Translations under genes and position numbers: made by a program
NCBI RefSeq assembly: GCF_002007115.1
Contig: NZ_MVAD01000003.1
Location: forward strand, 372,001 to 436,000
DNA length: 64,000 nucleotides
Direction of reading: 5' to 3'
Origin: Massilia sp. KIM
GTDB lineage: Bacteria > Pseudomonadota > Gammaproteobacteria > Burkholderiales > Burkholderiaceae_D
Notes under the pieces: model-generated
The model's database searches: none
Told to the model about the DNA's origin: nothing
What the model saw: the letters and a program-made list of their open reading frames with translations, nothing else
Shown here: positions 1-10,525 of the stretch, piece after piece
How the letters are laid out: each line of letters starts with the position of its first letter
Numbering within the stretch: the stretch's first letter is position 1

Positions 1-647
1 CCGGGGGTGAGGGTCTGGCCGTTGCCCAGCTCGATCTTGTCGCTGTTGTCGGCCCCGTCCTTCAGGCACCAGGAGACCTCGGTCTGCTCGGGCAGCTGCA
101 GGTCGCGCGGCGCGACCTCGGCGGGGGCGACGCCGGTATAGCCGGGCGGCGCGTAGTGCACGGTGAGCGGCGACAGGGGCGCGGCCACGGCGGCGGCGAG
201 GGGCTGGGCCGGCTGGCCGGGCGCCTGCGGCGTCGCGCGGCCGGCGTACCACACCATGGCCGCCAGCACGGCGCTGAGGGCGATGACCGGATAACCGGCC
301 GGCAGGCGCTCGCGGGCGATGGCGCGCAGCTGGCTCGGCGTGACGCTGGCGTCCAGGCGGTCGAGCAGGCGGCGCTGCTGGAGCTGGGCCACAGGAGTCT
401 CGGCGCGCACCAGCAGGGCCGAGCTGTCTTCCATCTCCGGCAGCGCGCCGTCCAGCCAGGCGCTCCACCCAAAGCCGACCTGGCGCCTCAGCTTGGCCCA
501 GTCCCAGGCGCACCAGCCGGCCCAGGCCAGCAGGCCGGGGCCGGACGGCACGGCCAGCCAGGGCAGCGCCCCGCCCAGCCAGAGCGGCAGGCGGCGCAGC
601 TGGGCGGCGCGCCAGACGCGCCGTACGATCTCAGCGCCTTCTTGCAT
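1..647 (-). CDS. DUF4175-like membrane protein, C-terminus outside window
   Basis: Reading from the ATG at 647 there are 215 intact codons and the frame is still open at the window edge, so only the N-terminal part is visible. Two hydrophobic segments are seen at about residues 20-50 and 118-135, separated by a charged cytoplasmic-looking stretch. After the second one comes a proline-rich linker and an Ig-like start with the motif PPGYTG, which resembles the PPAYTG-type motif of DUF4175 proteins. The start overlaps the end of the BatA-like gene by 17 nt, so the two are translationally coupled. It is the last visible gene of the DUF4159-MoxR-DUF58-BatA train. The DUF4175 assignment comes from recalled motif and gene order and is tentative; that this is a real gene is well supported. 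Confidence 0.8.
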   Translation of the reverse strand, partial: MQEGAEIVRRVWRAAQLRRLPLWLGGALPWLAVPSGPGLLAWAGWCAWDWAKLRRQVGFGWSAWLDGALPEMEDSSALLVRAETPVAQLQQRRLLDRLDASVTPSQLRAIARERLPAGYPVIALSAVLAAMVWYAGRATPQAPGQPAQPLAAAVAAPLSPLTVHYAPPGYTGVAPAEVAPRDLQLPEQTEVSWCLKDGADNSDKIELGNGQTLTP

Positions 648-1614
648 GGGTCAACAACCTTTCGAGGACGAACAAAGCGACCAGCGCGCCCAGGAGCAGG
701 TCGCGCAGGGCGCCGCTCGGCGCGGGCGCGCGCGCGTTCTTCGAGGCGGCGAACACGCGCGCCGGCGCGGTGTAGGGGCGCGGGCCGACGTGGACCTGCT
801 GCCAGTGCCGGATGAGGGCGCGCGCGGCGTCGGCGTCGCGCGGCGGCCAGGCGTTCGACAGCCACAGGCGGCCGCGCGCGCTGGCGGCGTGGCGCACGCC
901 GTCCGCCTCGACCGCGTTGCCCAGCTCCGGGAAGGGAGCGGGGTCGGTGATCCACCACAGCGGAGCCTTGAGCGTGGCCGGCGGCGCTCCCGCGCGGTCC
1001 CAGACGATCAGTTCCGTCTTCGCGCCGGGCGCGGCGTCGACCACCACGCGCTCCGGGCCGTCGATGGCGGCGAACAGGCGCCGCCACTCGGCCGCGCGCT
1101 CGCTCTCGATATACACGTGGCGCTCTACCTTCTGCGCGGCCCTGGCCTGGGTGCGCAGCTCGACCGCGCGGCCGAAGGCCGGCAGGGTGGCCGGCATCGG
1201 GATGTCGCCCAGCACCAGCAGGCGGGCCTCCGGCTTCCATTCGCGTTCATGGGTGCGCAGCCAGGGGATGGCCTGCGCGGCCGGCATCGCGATCCGCTCG
1301 GCGTCCTGCAAGCCCGCCTGCGCCGCCTGGCGCTCGACCCAGGCCGGATCGCTCCCCTCGGCCACCACCACGGTGTCGCCGCGCCACGGGAACACCGGGT
1401 CGGCCAGCCAGGCCACCAGGGTGGCCAGCAGCAGGCAGCGCAGGAGCAGCAGCAAGGGGTCGGCGAAACGCCAGACCCGGGTCTGGCGCGGCTCGGTGCG
1501 CGGCAGGAAGCGCGCGGTCGCGAGCGGCTCCGCCTTGTGCTGTTCGCGCTTCTTGCGGTGCCACCAGAGCGGCAGCGCGAGCGCGGCGAGGGCGAACCAC
1601 CAGAGCGCGTTCAT
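631..1614 (-). CDS. BatA-like N-terminal membrane-anchored protein
   Basis: A 327-residue protein that starts with the short hydrophobic segment and WWHRKKR-type basic stop characteristic of BatA N-terminal domains (about residues 3-18). A second membrane segment lies at about 55-75 and a third near the C-terminus (about 303-320). The central region is soluble and probably periplasmic; no complete MIDAS (DxSxS) motif is visible, so it is not a full von Willebrand A protein. BatA-family proteins are inner-membrane partners of MoxR ATPases. The start overlaps the DUF58 stop by 4 nt (ATGA) and the end overlaps the next gene by 17 nt, showing a tightly coupled operon. Role here (membrane arm of a MoxR-type complex) is inferred from context. 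Confidence 0.85.
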   Translation of the reverse strand: MNALWWFALAALALPLWWHRKKREQHKAEPLATARFLPRTEPRQTRVWRFADPLLLLLRCLLLATLVAWLADPVFPWRGDTVVVAEGSDPAWVERQAAQAGLQDAERIAMPAAQAIPWLRTHEREWKPEARLLVLGDIPMPATLPAFGRAVELRTQARAAQKVERHVYIESERAAEWRRLFAAIDGPERVVVDAAPGAKTELIVWDRAGAPPATLKAPLWWITDPAPFPELGNAVEADGVRHAASARGRLWLSNAWPPRDADAARALIRHWQQVHVGPRPYTAPARVFAASKNARAPAPSGALRDLLLGALVALFVLERLLTHARRR

Positions 1615-2498
1615 CGTCCCCCCGGGCGGCGCAGCCAGCGCCGCAATACCTCGCCCGGCGCCTGTTCGATGGCGGCCAGCAGCAGCGGCATGTCATTCTT
1701 GCGGCAGTCCGCCGTGACCGCGGCGAAATGGGCGTCGCGGTTGCGGCGGTAGCCCTCCTTGAGGTCGGCCCCGAAGCGGAACACGCCGGCGCTGGCCTCC
1801 GGGTCGCGGTAGGCGAAAGCGCTGGAAAAGCCGGCCTCGACCTCGGCCTGGGTCTGCAGGCCCAGCACGCGCACGTCGTGACGCATCTGGCGCAGGCGCA
1901 CCAGGGCCTGGGACAGCGGCGAAGGCCAGTCGAGCAAATCGCTGGCGGCGAAGATGGCGCTGGGCGAACGCGCGAAATGCAGGCTCGCCCTCAGGGTGTC
2001 GGCGTCGGGCAGCGCGCCGGCGGGCTGGGTGCGCGAGAGCTGCAGCAGCACGCGCTGCAACTGGCGCGGGCCACGCGCGGCCGGCGTGTACTGTACCTTA
2101 CCGTCGCCGACCACCACCAGCCCGAAGGCGTCGCCCTGGCGCTGGGCGATGGCGGCCACGCAGCCCAGCAGGGTGCGCGCGTAAGTCAGCTTGTCCACGC
2201 CCTCGATCGCGCGGCTCGGTTCCTGCATCGAGCTGGAGGCGTCTAGCACCAGCCAGACCGCGACATGGCTGTCGCGCTCGGCCTCGCGCACGAAATAGCG
2301 GTCGGCGCGCGCCAGCAGCTTCCAGTCGACGCGGCGCCATTCGTCCCCGGGCGCGTAGGCCCGGTATTCCGAAAACTCGACGCCCGCTCCGCGCTCGCGA
2401 CCGGCATGGATGCCGTGCCCGAGCCCGGCCAGCACGTGCCGGATCACGAGATCGAGGTTTTGCGTGTGCGCGATCAGCGCGGTCTTCGCCAGCGACAA
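1611..2498 (-). CDS. DUF58 domain protein with vWA-like MIDAS
   Basis: A 295-residue soluble protein. The N-terminal third carries the DUF58 signature ([22 protein letters not shown], cut here into its parts: YAPGDE then VDWK), and a MIDAS-like motif LDASSSM follows at about residue 87. DUF58 proteins are regular companions of MoxR AAA+ ATPases and of BatA-type membrane proteins; the vWA-like fold binds metal and is thought to present substrates to MoxR. It starts 1 nt after the MoxR stop and overlaps the BatA-like gene by 4 nt. Length is normal for the family. The function of the complex in this organism is not known. Confidence 0.92.
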   Translation of the reverse strand: MSLAKTALIAHTQNLDLVIRHVLAGLGHGIHAGRERGAGVEFSEYRAYAPGDEWRRVDWKLLARADRYFVREAERDSHVAVWLVLDASSSMQEPSRAIEGVDKLTYARTLLGCVAAIAQRQGDAFGLVVVGDGKVQYTPAARGPRQLQRVLLQLSRTQPAGALPDADTLRASLHFARSPSAIFAASDLLDWPSPLSQALVRLRQMRHDVRVLGLQTQAEVEAGFSSAFAYRDPEASAGVFRFGADLKEGYRRNRDAHFAAVTADCRKNDMPLLLAAIEQAPGEVLRRWLRRPGGR

Positions 2499-2499
2499 G

Positions 2500-3506
<1,007 letters not shown>

Positions 3507-3510
<4 letters not shown>

Positions 3511-4127
3511 GCTCCCAACGCATATTGAATGATGTTGACCGCGAAGCGGGTGTTGTCGACCGCCAGGAAACGCTTGTTCCGGAAGTCGTAGTCCCACTCG
3601 CAGCCATAGTCCTTGTTCGAATACAGCACGCGGATGCGGCCGCCGAACTCGATCGCCTTCAGGTACTCGTGCACCAGGTCGTCGCCCCAGCCATTCAGTT
3701 CCCCGCCAGTGGTGGGCGGCCCGTCGAACTTGAAGAAGCAGGTGTAGAGCGGGTGCGTGTTCGGGATCTTCTTCAGCGCGGCGCCGCCGAAGATCCGCGC
3801 CATCTCGGCCTCGAAGGACTTGGCGAACAGCCCGTCGATGTCGTGGTTGCAGTCGTCGACGAAGACGAAGCCGCCGCCGCGCACGTAGCGCTCGAAATTG
3901 CGCCGTTCCGCCGGGGTGAACTGGACCAGCTTGTGGCCGGCCAGGTAGCAGAACGGCGCCTGCAGCATTTTCGGATCGGCGAGCGCCACCATACGCTCGA
4001 CCGGATCCACCCGCAAGGTGGTGTACTCGACGAGCGAGTTCAGCACGTTGCTGGGCATGCGGATATCCACGTCCCAGTCGCCCGACTCGTACATCAGGCG
4101 CGTGAAGTAGAAATCGTAAGCCGCCAT
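3507..4127 (-). CDS. DUF4159 domain protein
   Basis: A 206-residue protein with the DUF4159 pattern: an N-terminal FTRLMYESGDWD, then GGGFVFVDDCNHD (about residues 84-96), and a C-terminal RFAVNIIQYAL. The fold is class I glutamine-amidotransferase-like in related proteins, but no catalytic activity is established. There is no signal peptide, so this copy is cytoplasmic, whereas many relatives are exported or fused to membrane segments. It lies 14 nt after the first PmbA-like gene and shares an ATGA with MoxR, so it links the protease pairs to the MoxR block. Biological role unknown. Confidence 0.9.
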
Positions 4128-4141
4128 CAGGGATTGCTCAC

Positions 4142-5479
4142 TTACACCGCGTCCGAGAGCGAGGTGAAGTTGAAGTCGCGCACCTTCATCGGCGGCAGCA
4201 CCATCTGGAAGGGCACCTCGTCGCCGCCGATGACCTGGGGCTTGCCCAGTTCCTCGATGTTATTGAGGATGGTGACCGGGCTCTCGTTGAAGCGGAAGTT
4301 CTTCACCGGGTGCTTGATCTTGCCGTTCTCGACGTAGAAGGTGCCGTCGCGGGTCAGGCCGGTGATCAGGAGCGACTGCGGATCCACCATGCGGATGTAC
4401 CAGGTGCGGGTGACCACGATGCCCTTCTTGGTGCCGGCCACCAGCTCTTCCAGCGACTTGGTGCCGCCGGCCATGATCATATTGCCGTGGGTGGCGGTGG
4501 CGACCTTGCCGGTCTTCTGCGCCCAGAACGGCGAGTAGTCGAGCGAAGCCACGCGGCCATCCTTGATCAGGTCGGTGCGCTTGCGGGCCAGCATGGTCTC
4601 GTTGTCCCAGGGCGCCACCGGCACGTCCGGGTTCCAGGGGTCGGCCCAGATGTTGACCTGCTGGTCGAACAGTTTGTCGCCCAGGCGGTTGCCGCCGCCC
4701 TTCTTGGCCAGGAAGCTGCGGCCCTCGTCGGCCGAGCGGGCGTCGAAGGAGCTGAACATGTTGCCCAGGATTTCGGACGTGGCGGCCGGCTCCAGGATCA
4801 CGGTGTAGCGGCCCGGTTCGAGGGCCTTGGCGTCCACCGAGCGCAGCGCCTTCTCGATCGCGATCTCGGCCGCTTCGCGGGCGTCGAAGCGGCGCGCGTC
4901 GACCGCCGAGCGGGTCACCCAGCCCGAACCGCGGCCGTCTTCGGTGCGCGCGGTGCAGGTGAAGGACAGGTCGGTGAACTCCTGGAAGCCGAACACGCCC
5001 TTGGAGTTGGCGACGCAGGCGAAGCGGGTGGCGTCGGTGAAGAAGCCGGCGGTGACCAGCTTCTTGGCGCGCGCCTGGCCGATGCTGGCGGCGGCCACTT
5101 CGGCGCGGTAGGCCGGGTCGATGGCGGCGGTGGCGGGCACGAAGGTCGAGGTGGCGCGGTATTCCTGCGGGCCGAAGGCCGGCACGAACTCCGGATTCTC
5201 CGGCGCCAGGCGCGCCAGTTCCTCGGCGCGGCGCACGGCCTTTTCCAGCGACTTGTCGTCGAACTCGTTGACGACGGCGGTGCCGACGCGCTTGCCGAAG
5301 GCCACGCGCACGACCAGCTGCATGTCCTCGGTCAGGCCCGCGGTCGACACGCTGTTGCGCGCGAAGCGGATGTTGCCGGTGCGGTTGCCTTCGATCGACA
5401 CGCTGCATTCGTCGGCTTTCGAGAAGCCGAGCACGCGGTCGGTAATGCGTTTTGCTTGTTCCTGGTTCAGGGCTTTCAT
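4142..5479 (-). CDS. PmbA/TldE-like partner subunit, copy 1
   Basis: A 445-residue TldD/PmbA-family protein without an HExxxH motif, so it is the PmbA (TldE) type, the non-catalytic half of the TldD/TldE heterodimeric metalloprotease. There is no signal peptide or Tat motif; the protein starts [21 protein letters not shown] strong AGGAGACCAGG ribosome site precedes the ATG. It starts 10 nt after the TldD-like gene at 5490-7127. The paralogue at 7283-8617 is closely similar along the whole length and ends with the same [10 protein letters not shown]. The partner TldD carries a Tat signal, which raises the question of how this subunit reaches the same compartment. Confidence 0.93.
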   Translation of the reverse strand: MKALNQEQAKRITDRVLGFSKADECSVSIEGNRTGNIRFARNSVSTAGLTEDMQLVVRVAFGKRVGTAVVNEFDDKSLEKAVRRAEELARLAPENPEFVPAFGPQEYRATSTFVPATAAIDPAYRAEVAAASIGQARAKKLVTAGFFTDATRFACVANSKGVFGFQEFTDLSFTCTARTEDGRGSGWVTRSAVDARRFDAREAAEIAIEKALRSVDAKALEPGRYTVILEPAATSEILGNMFSSFDARSADEGRSFLAKKGGGNRLGDKLFDQQVNIWADPWNPDVPVAPWDNETMLARKRTDLIKDGRVASLDYSPFWAQKTGKVATATHGNMIMAGGTKSLEELVAGTKKGIVVTRTWYIRMVDPQSLLITGLTRDGTFYVENGKIKHPVKNFRFNESPVTILNNIEELGKPQVIGGDEVPFQMVLPPMKVRDFNFTSLSDAV

Positions 5480-5489
5480 CCTGGTCTCC

Positions 5490-7127
5490 TCATCCGATCT
5501 TGCGTGCGGTATTGATCACATTGATGCCATTGAAACGCGTGGTGCTGGAGCCGTGCGACACGGCGCTCACCTGGCTGGGCTGGCCCTTGCCGTCGAAGAA
5601 GGAGCCGCCCATGCGCCAGTCGCGTTCGTCGCAAATGGCGCTGCAGGCGTTCCAGAACTCCTGGGTGTTCGACTGGTAGGCCACGTCTTCCAGCGGGCCG
5701 ACGATCTTGCCGTTCTTGATCTCGTAGAACAGCGTGCCGCCGAACTGGAAGTTGTAGCGCTGCTGGTCGATCGAGTAGGAACCGCGGCCCAGGATGTAGA
5801 TGCCCTTCTTGACGTCCTTGACCATCTCGTCCGGGGTCAGGCGCGCCTTGCCCGGCTCCAGCGACACGTTGGGCATGCGCTGGAACTGGATGGTGCTCCA
5901 GCTGTCGGCGTACGAGCAGCCGTGCGATTCCTTCTCGCCGATGATGTGGGCCTGGTCGCGCGTAGCCTGGTAGTTGACCAGGATGCCGTTGCGGATGATG
6001 TCCCACTTCCTGGTCTTCACGCCCTCGTCGTCATAGGCCACGTAACCGAGCGAGCCCGGGGTGGTCTTGTCGGCGACGAAGTTCACGCGCTCGTGGCCGT
6101 ACTTGAATTTCTTCGTCTCCCACTTGTCGAGGGTGGCGAAGCTGGTGCCGGCGTAGTTGGCCTCGTAGCCGAGCACGCGGTCCAGCTCCGTCGGGTGGCC
6201 GACGTTCTCGTGTATGGTCAGGAACAGGTGTTCCGGCGACAGCACCAGGTCGTACTTGCCCGGCTCGACCGACTTGGCGCTGAGCTTCTCGCGCGCCTGC
6301 TTGCCCGCCAGGCGTGCGTCCTCGACGATGTCGTAGGAGCCGGTGTAGAGCGTGGTGACGCCGCCCGCGGCCTGCACCTTGTCGGCGGCGCGCGCGTCGA
6401 AGTACTCGTAGCCCATCGACACCGGCGCGCCCAGGCCGGCGCGCGAGCGGAACTTGCCGCTGGCCTTGTCCACGGCGGTGGCGTTGATCGGCGCCCACAG
6501 GCGGTGCACGTCCTGGTCGATGTAGGAGCCGTCGGTGGAGGCGAAGTACTTCTGCTGGTTGATCTGGAACAGCGAAGCGGTCATGAAGTTCGCGCCCGCG
6601 TCCAGGCCGGCCTTGTTGGCGGCGATCAGCATGTCGGCCTTTTCCTTGACCGGGATGGCGCGCCAGTCCTTCTTGATCGGGGTGGCCCAGGCCACCTCGC
6701 CCACGCCCTTGACCGGAGCCAGGCGCACCGGCTCGTTCTGCAGCTTGGCGTTGGCCTTGGCGATGGCCACGGCCTGGCGCGCGGCATCGGCCACGCCGTC
6801 CGGGGTCATGGTGTTGGTGGAGGCGAAGCCGTAGGCGCCATTGGCGATCACGCGCACGCCGACGCCGCTGGACTCGGTGTTGCTGATGTTCTCGACGTTG
6901 AGGTCGCGGGTGATGATGAACTGGTTCAGGTAGCGGCCGATGCGCACGTCGCAATAGCTGGCGCCGGCCTTGGTGGCGGCGTTCAGGGCGACGTCGGCCA
7001 GGGCTTTCTTGGCGCTGGCGGCCATCGGGTTGAGCAGCTCGTCGGCGGCGATGGCGTTGCCGAAGACCGGGACGAGCATGGCGCCGGCGGTGCCGGCGCC
7101 GACTTTGAGGAAGGTACGACGTTCCAT
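5490..7127 (-). CDS. Tat-exported TldD-like metalloprotease, copy 1
   Basis: A 545-residue TldD-family protease. The N-terminus MERRTFLKVGAGTAGAMLVP is a twin-arginine signal (RRTFLK followed by a hydrophobic stretch), so it is expected to be exported folded. The zinc motif HENVGH (HExxxH) is at residues 306-311; a cysteine in the C-terminal AICDERDW is a candidate third ligand, as in E. coli TldD. E. coli TldD/TldE is cytoplasmic and trims unfolded peptides such as microcin B17 precursor and the CcdA antitoxin; a periplasmic version must have other substrates. It forms a pair with the downstream PmbA-like gene and is preceded by a 155-nt gap holding a REP-like palindrome. Confidence 0.94.
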   Translation of the reverse strand: MERRTFLKVGAGTAGAMLVPVFGNAIAADELLNPMAASAKKALADVALNAATKAGASYCDVRIGRYLNQFIITRDLNVENISNTESSGVGVRVIANGAYGFASTNTMTPDGVADAARQAVAIAKANAKLQNEPVRLAPVKGVGEVAWATPIKKDWRAIPVKEKADMLIAANKAGLDAGANFMTASLFQINQQKYFASTDGSYIDQDVHRLWAPINATAVDKASGKFRSRAGLGAPVSMGYEYFDARAADKVQAAGGVTTLYTGSYDIVEDARLAGKQAREKLSAKSVEPGKYDLVLSPEHLFLTIHENVGHPTELDRVLGYEANYAGTSFATLDKWETKKFKYGHERVNFVADKTTPGSLGYVAYDDEGVKTRKWDIIRNGILVNYQATRDQAHIIGEKESHGCSYADSWSTIQFQRMPNVSLEPGKARLTPDEMVKDVKKGIYILGRGSYSIDQQRYNFQFGGTLFYEIKNGKIVGPLEDVAYQSNTQEFWNACSAICDERDWRMGGSFFDGKGQPSQVSAVSHGSSTTRFNGINVINTARKIG

Positions 7128-7171
7128 GTGTGTGTTCCGTTAGCGTTGGACCGCTTTAGCTAGCCTATGAA

Positions 7172-7255
7172 CGTCGCCCCCGCGAAGGCGGGGGCCCAAG
7201 TTCGTCGCGCAGTGGTCCGCGTAAAACTTGGGTTCCCGCCTTCGCGGGAACGACG
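7172..7255. repeat. REPIN-like inverted pair, copy 1
   Basis: Two REP-like units in opposite orientation: a left unit with a CCCCCGCGAAGGCGGGGG hairpin followed by CCCAAGTT, and a right unit reading AACTTGGGTTCCCGCCTTCGCGGGAACG, here on the same strand as its inverse. The same architecture recurs at 13221-13304 and 40341-40445. It sits between the two TldD/PmbA pairs, where it could form stable RNA hairpins and attenuate or stabilise the polycistronic message. Confidence 0.8.
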
Positions 7256-7282
7256 GTCTTCAGGACGGGGGCAATGCCTGCC

Positions 7283-8617
7283 TTAGACAGCGTCCGACAG
7301 CGAAGTGAAGTTGAAATCGCGGATCTTCATCGACGGAATCAGCATCGCGTAATTCGCCTCGTCCCCGCCAATCACCACCGGCTTGCCGATCTCCTCGATG
7401 TTGTTCAGCATCGTCACCGGGCTCTCGTTGAAGCGGAAGTTCTTGATCGGGTGCTTGATCTTGCCGTTCTCCACGTAGAAGGTGCCGTCGCGGGTCAGGC
7501 CGGTCAGCAGCACCGATTGCGGGTCCACCATGCGGATGTACCAGGTGCGGGTCACCAGCACGCCCTTCTTGGTGTTGGCGATCAGCTCGGCCGTGGTCTT
7601 GTCGGTGCCGGCCATGATCACGTTGCCGGCGCTGCCGACGGCGCGCGCGCCCTTCTGCTTGGCCCAGTACTGCGAGTAGTCCAGCGCGTTGATGCGGCCG
7701 TCCTTCACCAGGTGCACGCGTTCGCGCGGCAGCATGCTGTTGTCCCAGGGGAGCACCGGCACGTCCTTGTCCCAGGGGTCGGACCAGATGTTGACCTGCT
7801 GGTCGAACAGCTTGTCGCCCAGGCGGTTCTTGCCGCCCTGCTTGGACAGGAAGCTGCGGCCCTCGTCGGCGCGGCGGGCGTCGAAGCCATTCAGCATGAA
7901 GCCCAGCAGGTCGCTGGTGGCGGCCGGTTCCATGATCACGGTGTAGCGGCCCGGCTCGAGCGCCTTGGCGTCCACCGAACGCAGCGCCTTCTCGATCGCC
8001 ACGTCGGCCGCTTCGCGCGGGTCGAACTTCGCCACGTCGCGCGCCGAGCGCTTGACCCAGCCCGAACCGCGGCCGTCTTCGGTGCGCACGGTGCAGGTGA
8101 AGTCGAGCGAGGTCGCGATCTGGTGGCCGAACACGCCGTTGGAGTTGGCCACCGTCTCGAAGGACGAGCGGTCGGTGAAGAAGCCGGCGGCCACCAGGCC
8201 CTTCTTGCGGCAGGCTTCCATCGCGTAGGCGGCGGCCTGGGCGCGGTATTCCGGATCGATGTCGGCGGTGCGCTGGACGAAGGTCTCGGAGGATTTATAG
8301 GCCTGCTTGGCGATAGCCGGCATGAACTCGGGGTTCTCCGGCGCCAGGCGCGCCAGGTCCTCGGCGCGGCGCACGGCGCGCTCGAGCGACTTGTCGTCGA
8401 ACTCGTTGATGGTGGCGGTGCCCTGCTTCTTGCCGAAGGCGACCTGCACCTGGATGCGGGTGTCGTCGGCCAGGCCGGCGGTGGACACGGCGTTGCGGGC
8501 GAAGCGGATGTTGCCGATGCGGCTGCCCTCGACGTTGACGATGCACTCGTCGGCCTTGGACAGCGACATCACCTTGTCGCAGATGCGCTTGGTTTGTTCC
8601 TGGGTCAGGATGCTCAT
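7283..8617 (-). CDS. PmbA/TldE-like partner subunit, copy 2
   Basis: A 444-residue paralogue of the PmbA-like protein at 4142-5479, alike from MSILTQEQTKRICDKVMSLS at the N-terminus to the shared [11 protein letters not shown]-terminus. It lacks HExxxH and lacks any export signal, so it should be the non-catalytic partner. It begins 12 nt after its own TldD-like gene and is followed by the REP-like pair. Divergence from copy 1 is concentrated in the N-terminal third, which suggests the two heterodimers may have separated in substrate choice; this is inference from reading the two sequences side by side. Confidence 0.93.
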   Translation of the reverse strand: MSILTQEQTKRICDKVMSLSKADECIVNVEGSRIGNIRFARNAVSTAGLADDTRIQVQVAFGKKQGTATINEFDDKSLERAVRRAEDLARLAPENPEFMPAIAKQAYKSSETFVQRTADIDPEYRAQAAAYAMEACRKKGLVAAGFFTDRSSFETVANSNGVFGHQIATSLDFTCTVRTEDGRGSGWVKRSARDVAKFDPREAADVAIEKALRSVDAKALEPGRYTVIMEPAATSDLLGFMLNGFDARRADEGRSFLSKQGGKNRLGDKLFDQQVNIWSDPWDKDVPVLPWDNSMLPRERVHLVKDGRINALDYSQYWAKQKGARAVGSAGNVIMAGTDKTTAELIANTKKGVLVTRTWYIRMVDPQSVLLTGLTRDGTFYVENGKIKHPIKNFRFNESPVTMLNNIEEIGKPVVIGGDEANYAMLIPSMKIRDFNFTSLSDAV

Positions 8618-8629
8618 GGTCTTCCCTGC

Positions 8630-10264
8630 TTAGCCGATCTTGCGAGCGGTGTTGATCACGTTGATGCCGTTGAAGCGCGTGGTCGACGACCCGTGCGACA
8701 CGATCGAGATCTGCGGCGGCTGGCCTTTGCCGTCGAAGAAGGAACCGCCCATGCGCCAGTCGCGCTCGTCGCAGATCGAATGGCAGGCGCTCCAGAATTC
8801 CTGGGTGTTGGCCTGGTAGGCCACGTCTTCCAGCATCTGGCCGATCTTGCCGTCCTTGATCTCGTAGAACAGCTGGCCGCCGAACTGGAAGTTGTAGCGC
8901 TGCTGGTCGATCGAGAAGGAGCCGTCGCCGACGATGTAGATGCCCTTCTTGATGCCCTTGACCATCTCGTCCGGGGTGAGCTTGGCCTTGCCGGCCGCCA
9001 GCGACACGTTCGGCATGCGCTGGAACTGCACCGTGCTCCAGCTGTCGGCGTAGGAGCAGCCGTGCGATTCCTTCTCGCCGATGATGTGGGCCTGGTCGCG
9101 GGTGGCCTGGTAGTTGACCAGGATGCCGTCCTTGATGATGTCCCACTTCTTGGTCTTCACGCCTTCGTCGTCGTAGCCGACCGCGCCCAGCGAACCCGGG
9201 GTGACCTTGTCGGCGTACAGGTTGACGATCGGCGCGCCGTACTTGAATTTCTTGCTCTCCCATTTGTCGAGGGTGGCGAAGCTGGTGCCGGCGTAGTTCG
9301 CCTCGTAGCCCAGCACGCGGTCCAGTTCCGTCGGGTGGCCGACGTTCTCGTGGATGGTCAGCCACAGGTGTTCCGGCGAGAGCATCAGGTCGTACTTGCC
9401 GGGCACCACCGACTTGGCGGTCAGCTTGCGCTTGGCGTCGCGGCCTGCGGCGCGCGCGTCCTCGATGATGTCGTAGCTTTCGGTGTACAGGGTGGCGACG
9501 CCGCCGGCGGCCTTGATCTTGTGCTCCGGGCGGGCGTCGAGGTATTCATAGCCCTTGCCGACCGGGGAAGAGAGGCCCGAGCGAGAGCGGAACTTGCCGG
9601 TCGCCTTGTCGACCGCGGTGGCCTGGAACGGGGCCCACAGGCGGTGCACGTCCTGGTCGATGTAGGAGCCGTCGGTGGAAGCGAAGAACTTCTGCTGGTT
9701 CACCTGGAACAGCATCGACTGCATGAAGTTGGCGCCGTTGTCCATGCCGGCCTTGTTGGCGGCGATCAGCAGGTCGGCCTTCTCCTTGATCGGCACCGCG
9801 CGCCAGTCCTTCTTGATCGGGGTGGCCCAGGATACGTCACCGACGCCCTTGACTGGTGCAAGACGCACCGGTTCGGACTGCAGCTTGGCGTTGGCCTTGG
9901 CGATGGCGACCGCCTGGCGCGCCGCGTTGGCGATGCCGTCGTTCGACACGTCGGAGGTGGCCGCGAAGCCATAGGCGCCGTCGCAGATCACGCGCACGCC
10001 CACGCCGGCCGATTCGGTGTTCGCCACGTTCTCGACGTTGAGGTCGCGGGTGACGATGAACTGGTTCAGATAGCGGCCGATGCGCACGTCGCAGTAGCTG
10101 GCGCCGGCCTTGGTGGCGGCGTTCAGCGCGACGTCGGCCAGGGCCTTCTTGGCCGCGACGGGCATGGTGGTGAGCAGTTCTTCCGCGGCGATCGCGCGGC
10201 CGAAGGGGATGAGCGTCGAGCCGAGCGCCAGGCTGCTGAAATTGAGAAAGGTACGGCGTTCCAT
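8630..10264 (-). CDS. Tat-exported TldD-like metalloprotease, copy 2
   Basis: A 544-residue paralogue of the TldD-like protein at 5490-7127. The start is set at the ATG at 10264 because it gives the conserved twin-arginine N-terminus MERRTFLNFSSLALGSTLIP and is preceded by CAGGAGA at proper spacing; the open frame continues upstream to 10624 but that part looks non-coding. HENVGH lies at residues 305-310 and the C-terminal SICDERDW keeps the candidate cysteine ligand. The last 22 residues match copy 1. As the first gene of the train, its upstream region (10265-10641) probably holds the main promoter for the whole minus-strand operon. Confidence 0.94.
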   Translation of the reverse strand: MERRTFLNFSSLALGSTLIPFGRAIAAEELLTTMPVAAKKALADVALNAATKAGASYCDVRIGRYLNQFIVTRDLNVENVANTESAGVGVRVICDGAYGFAATSDVSNDGIANAARQAVAIAKANAKLQSEPVRLAPVKGVGDVSWATPIKKDWRAVPIKEKADLLIAANKAGMDNGANFMQSMLFQVNQQKFFASTDGSYIDQDVHRLWAPFQATAVDKATGKFRSRSGLSSPVGKGYEYLDARPEHKIKAAGGVATLYTESYDIIEDARAAGRDAKRKLTAKSVVPGKYDLMLSPEHLWLTIHENVGHPTELDRVLGYEANYAGTSFATLDKWESKKFKYGAPIVNLYADKVTPGSLGAVGYDDEGVKTKKWDIIKDGILVNYQATRDQAHIIGEKESHGCSYADSWSTVQFQRMPNVSLAAGKAKLTPDEMVKGIKKGIYIVGDGSFSIDQQRYNFQFGGQLFYEIKDGKIGQMLEDVAYQANTQEFWSACHSICDERDWRMGGSFFDGKGQPPQISIVSHGSSTTRFNGINVINTARKIG

Positions 10265-10477
10265 GTGGTCTCCTGAATAACCTACTTCCGGGCAGCAGCA
10301 GTGCGCACGAGCACGGCGCCGCTTTGTATGTACAGCGCTACTGTGAGATTTTTTTCGCCCGGGTGAGGGCGTCAAACTTCTCAACCTTAGACTAAAGTTT
10401 TTGTTTAGGCAATCTTTATGCCATGCACCGAGGCGCCGTTGTTGCAGGCATCCCGCGTCCGGGCCGGTGTCCGCCGG

Positions 10478-10512
10478 CTGTCCGCCCTGTCCGCTCCGGA
10501 CAGGGCGGACAG
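10478..10512. promoter_or_regulatory. Perfect 16-bp hairpin in divergent intergenic region
   Basis: CTGTCCGCCCTGTCCG and its exact reverse complement are separated by only three bases (CTC). It lies in the 377-nt gap between the divergent TldD-like gene (start 10264) and the methyltransferase-like gene (start 10642). There is no T-run, so a simple terminator is unlikely; a protein-binding site or an RNA structure in the leader are alternatives. The rest of the gap has no gene. Confidence 0.55.
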
Positions 10513-10525
10513 CGCGCCATGCGGG

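Noticed and set aside
62..472. Arg/Ser/Pro-rich minus-strand open frame at the window edge
   Set aside because: It is another frame of the DUF4175-like gene, which has the better start, coupling and membrane segments.
7172..7255. CRISPR or insertion sequence ends
   Set aside because: The repeats are isolated inverted pairs without spacers, transposase or target duplications; they fit REP-like elements.
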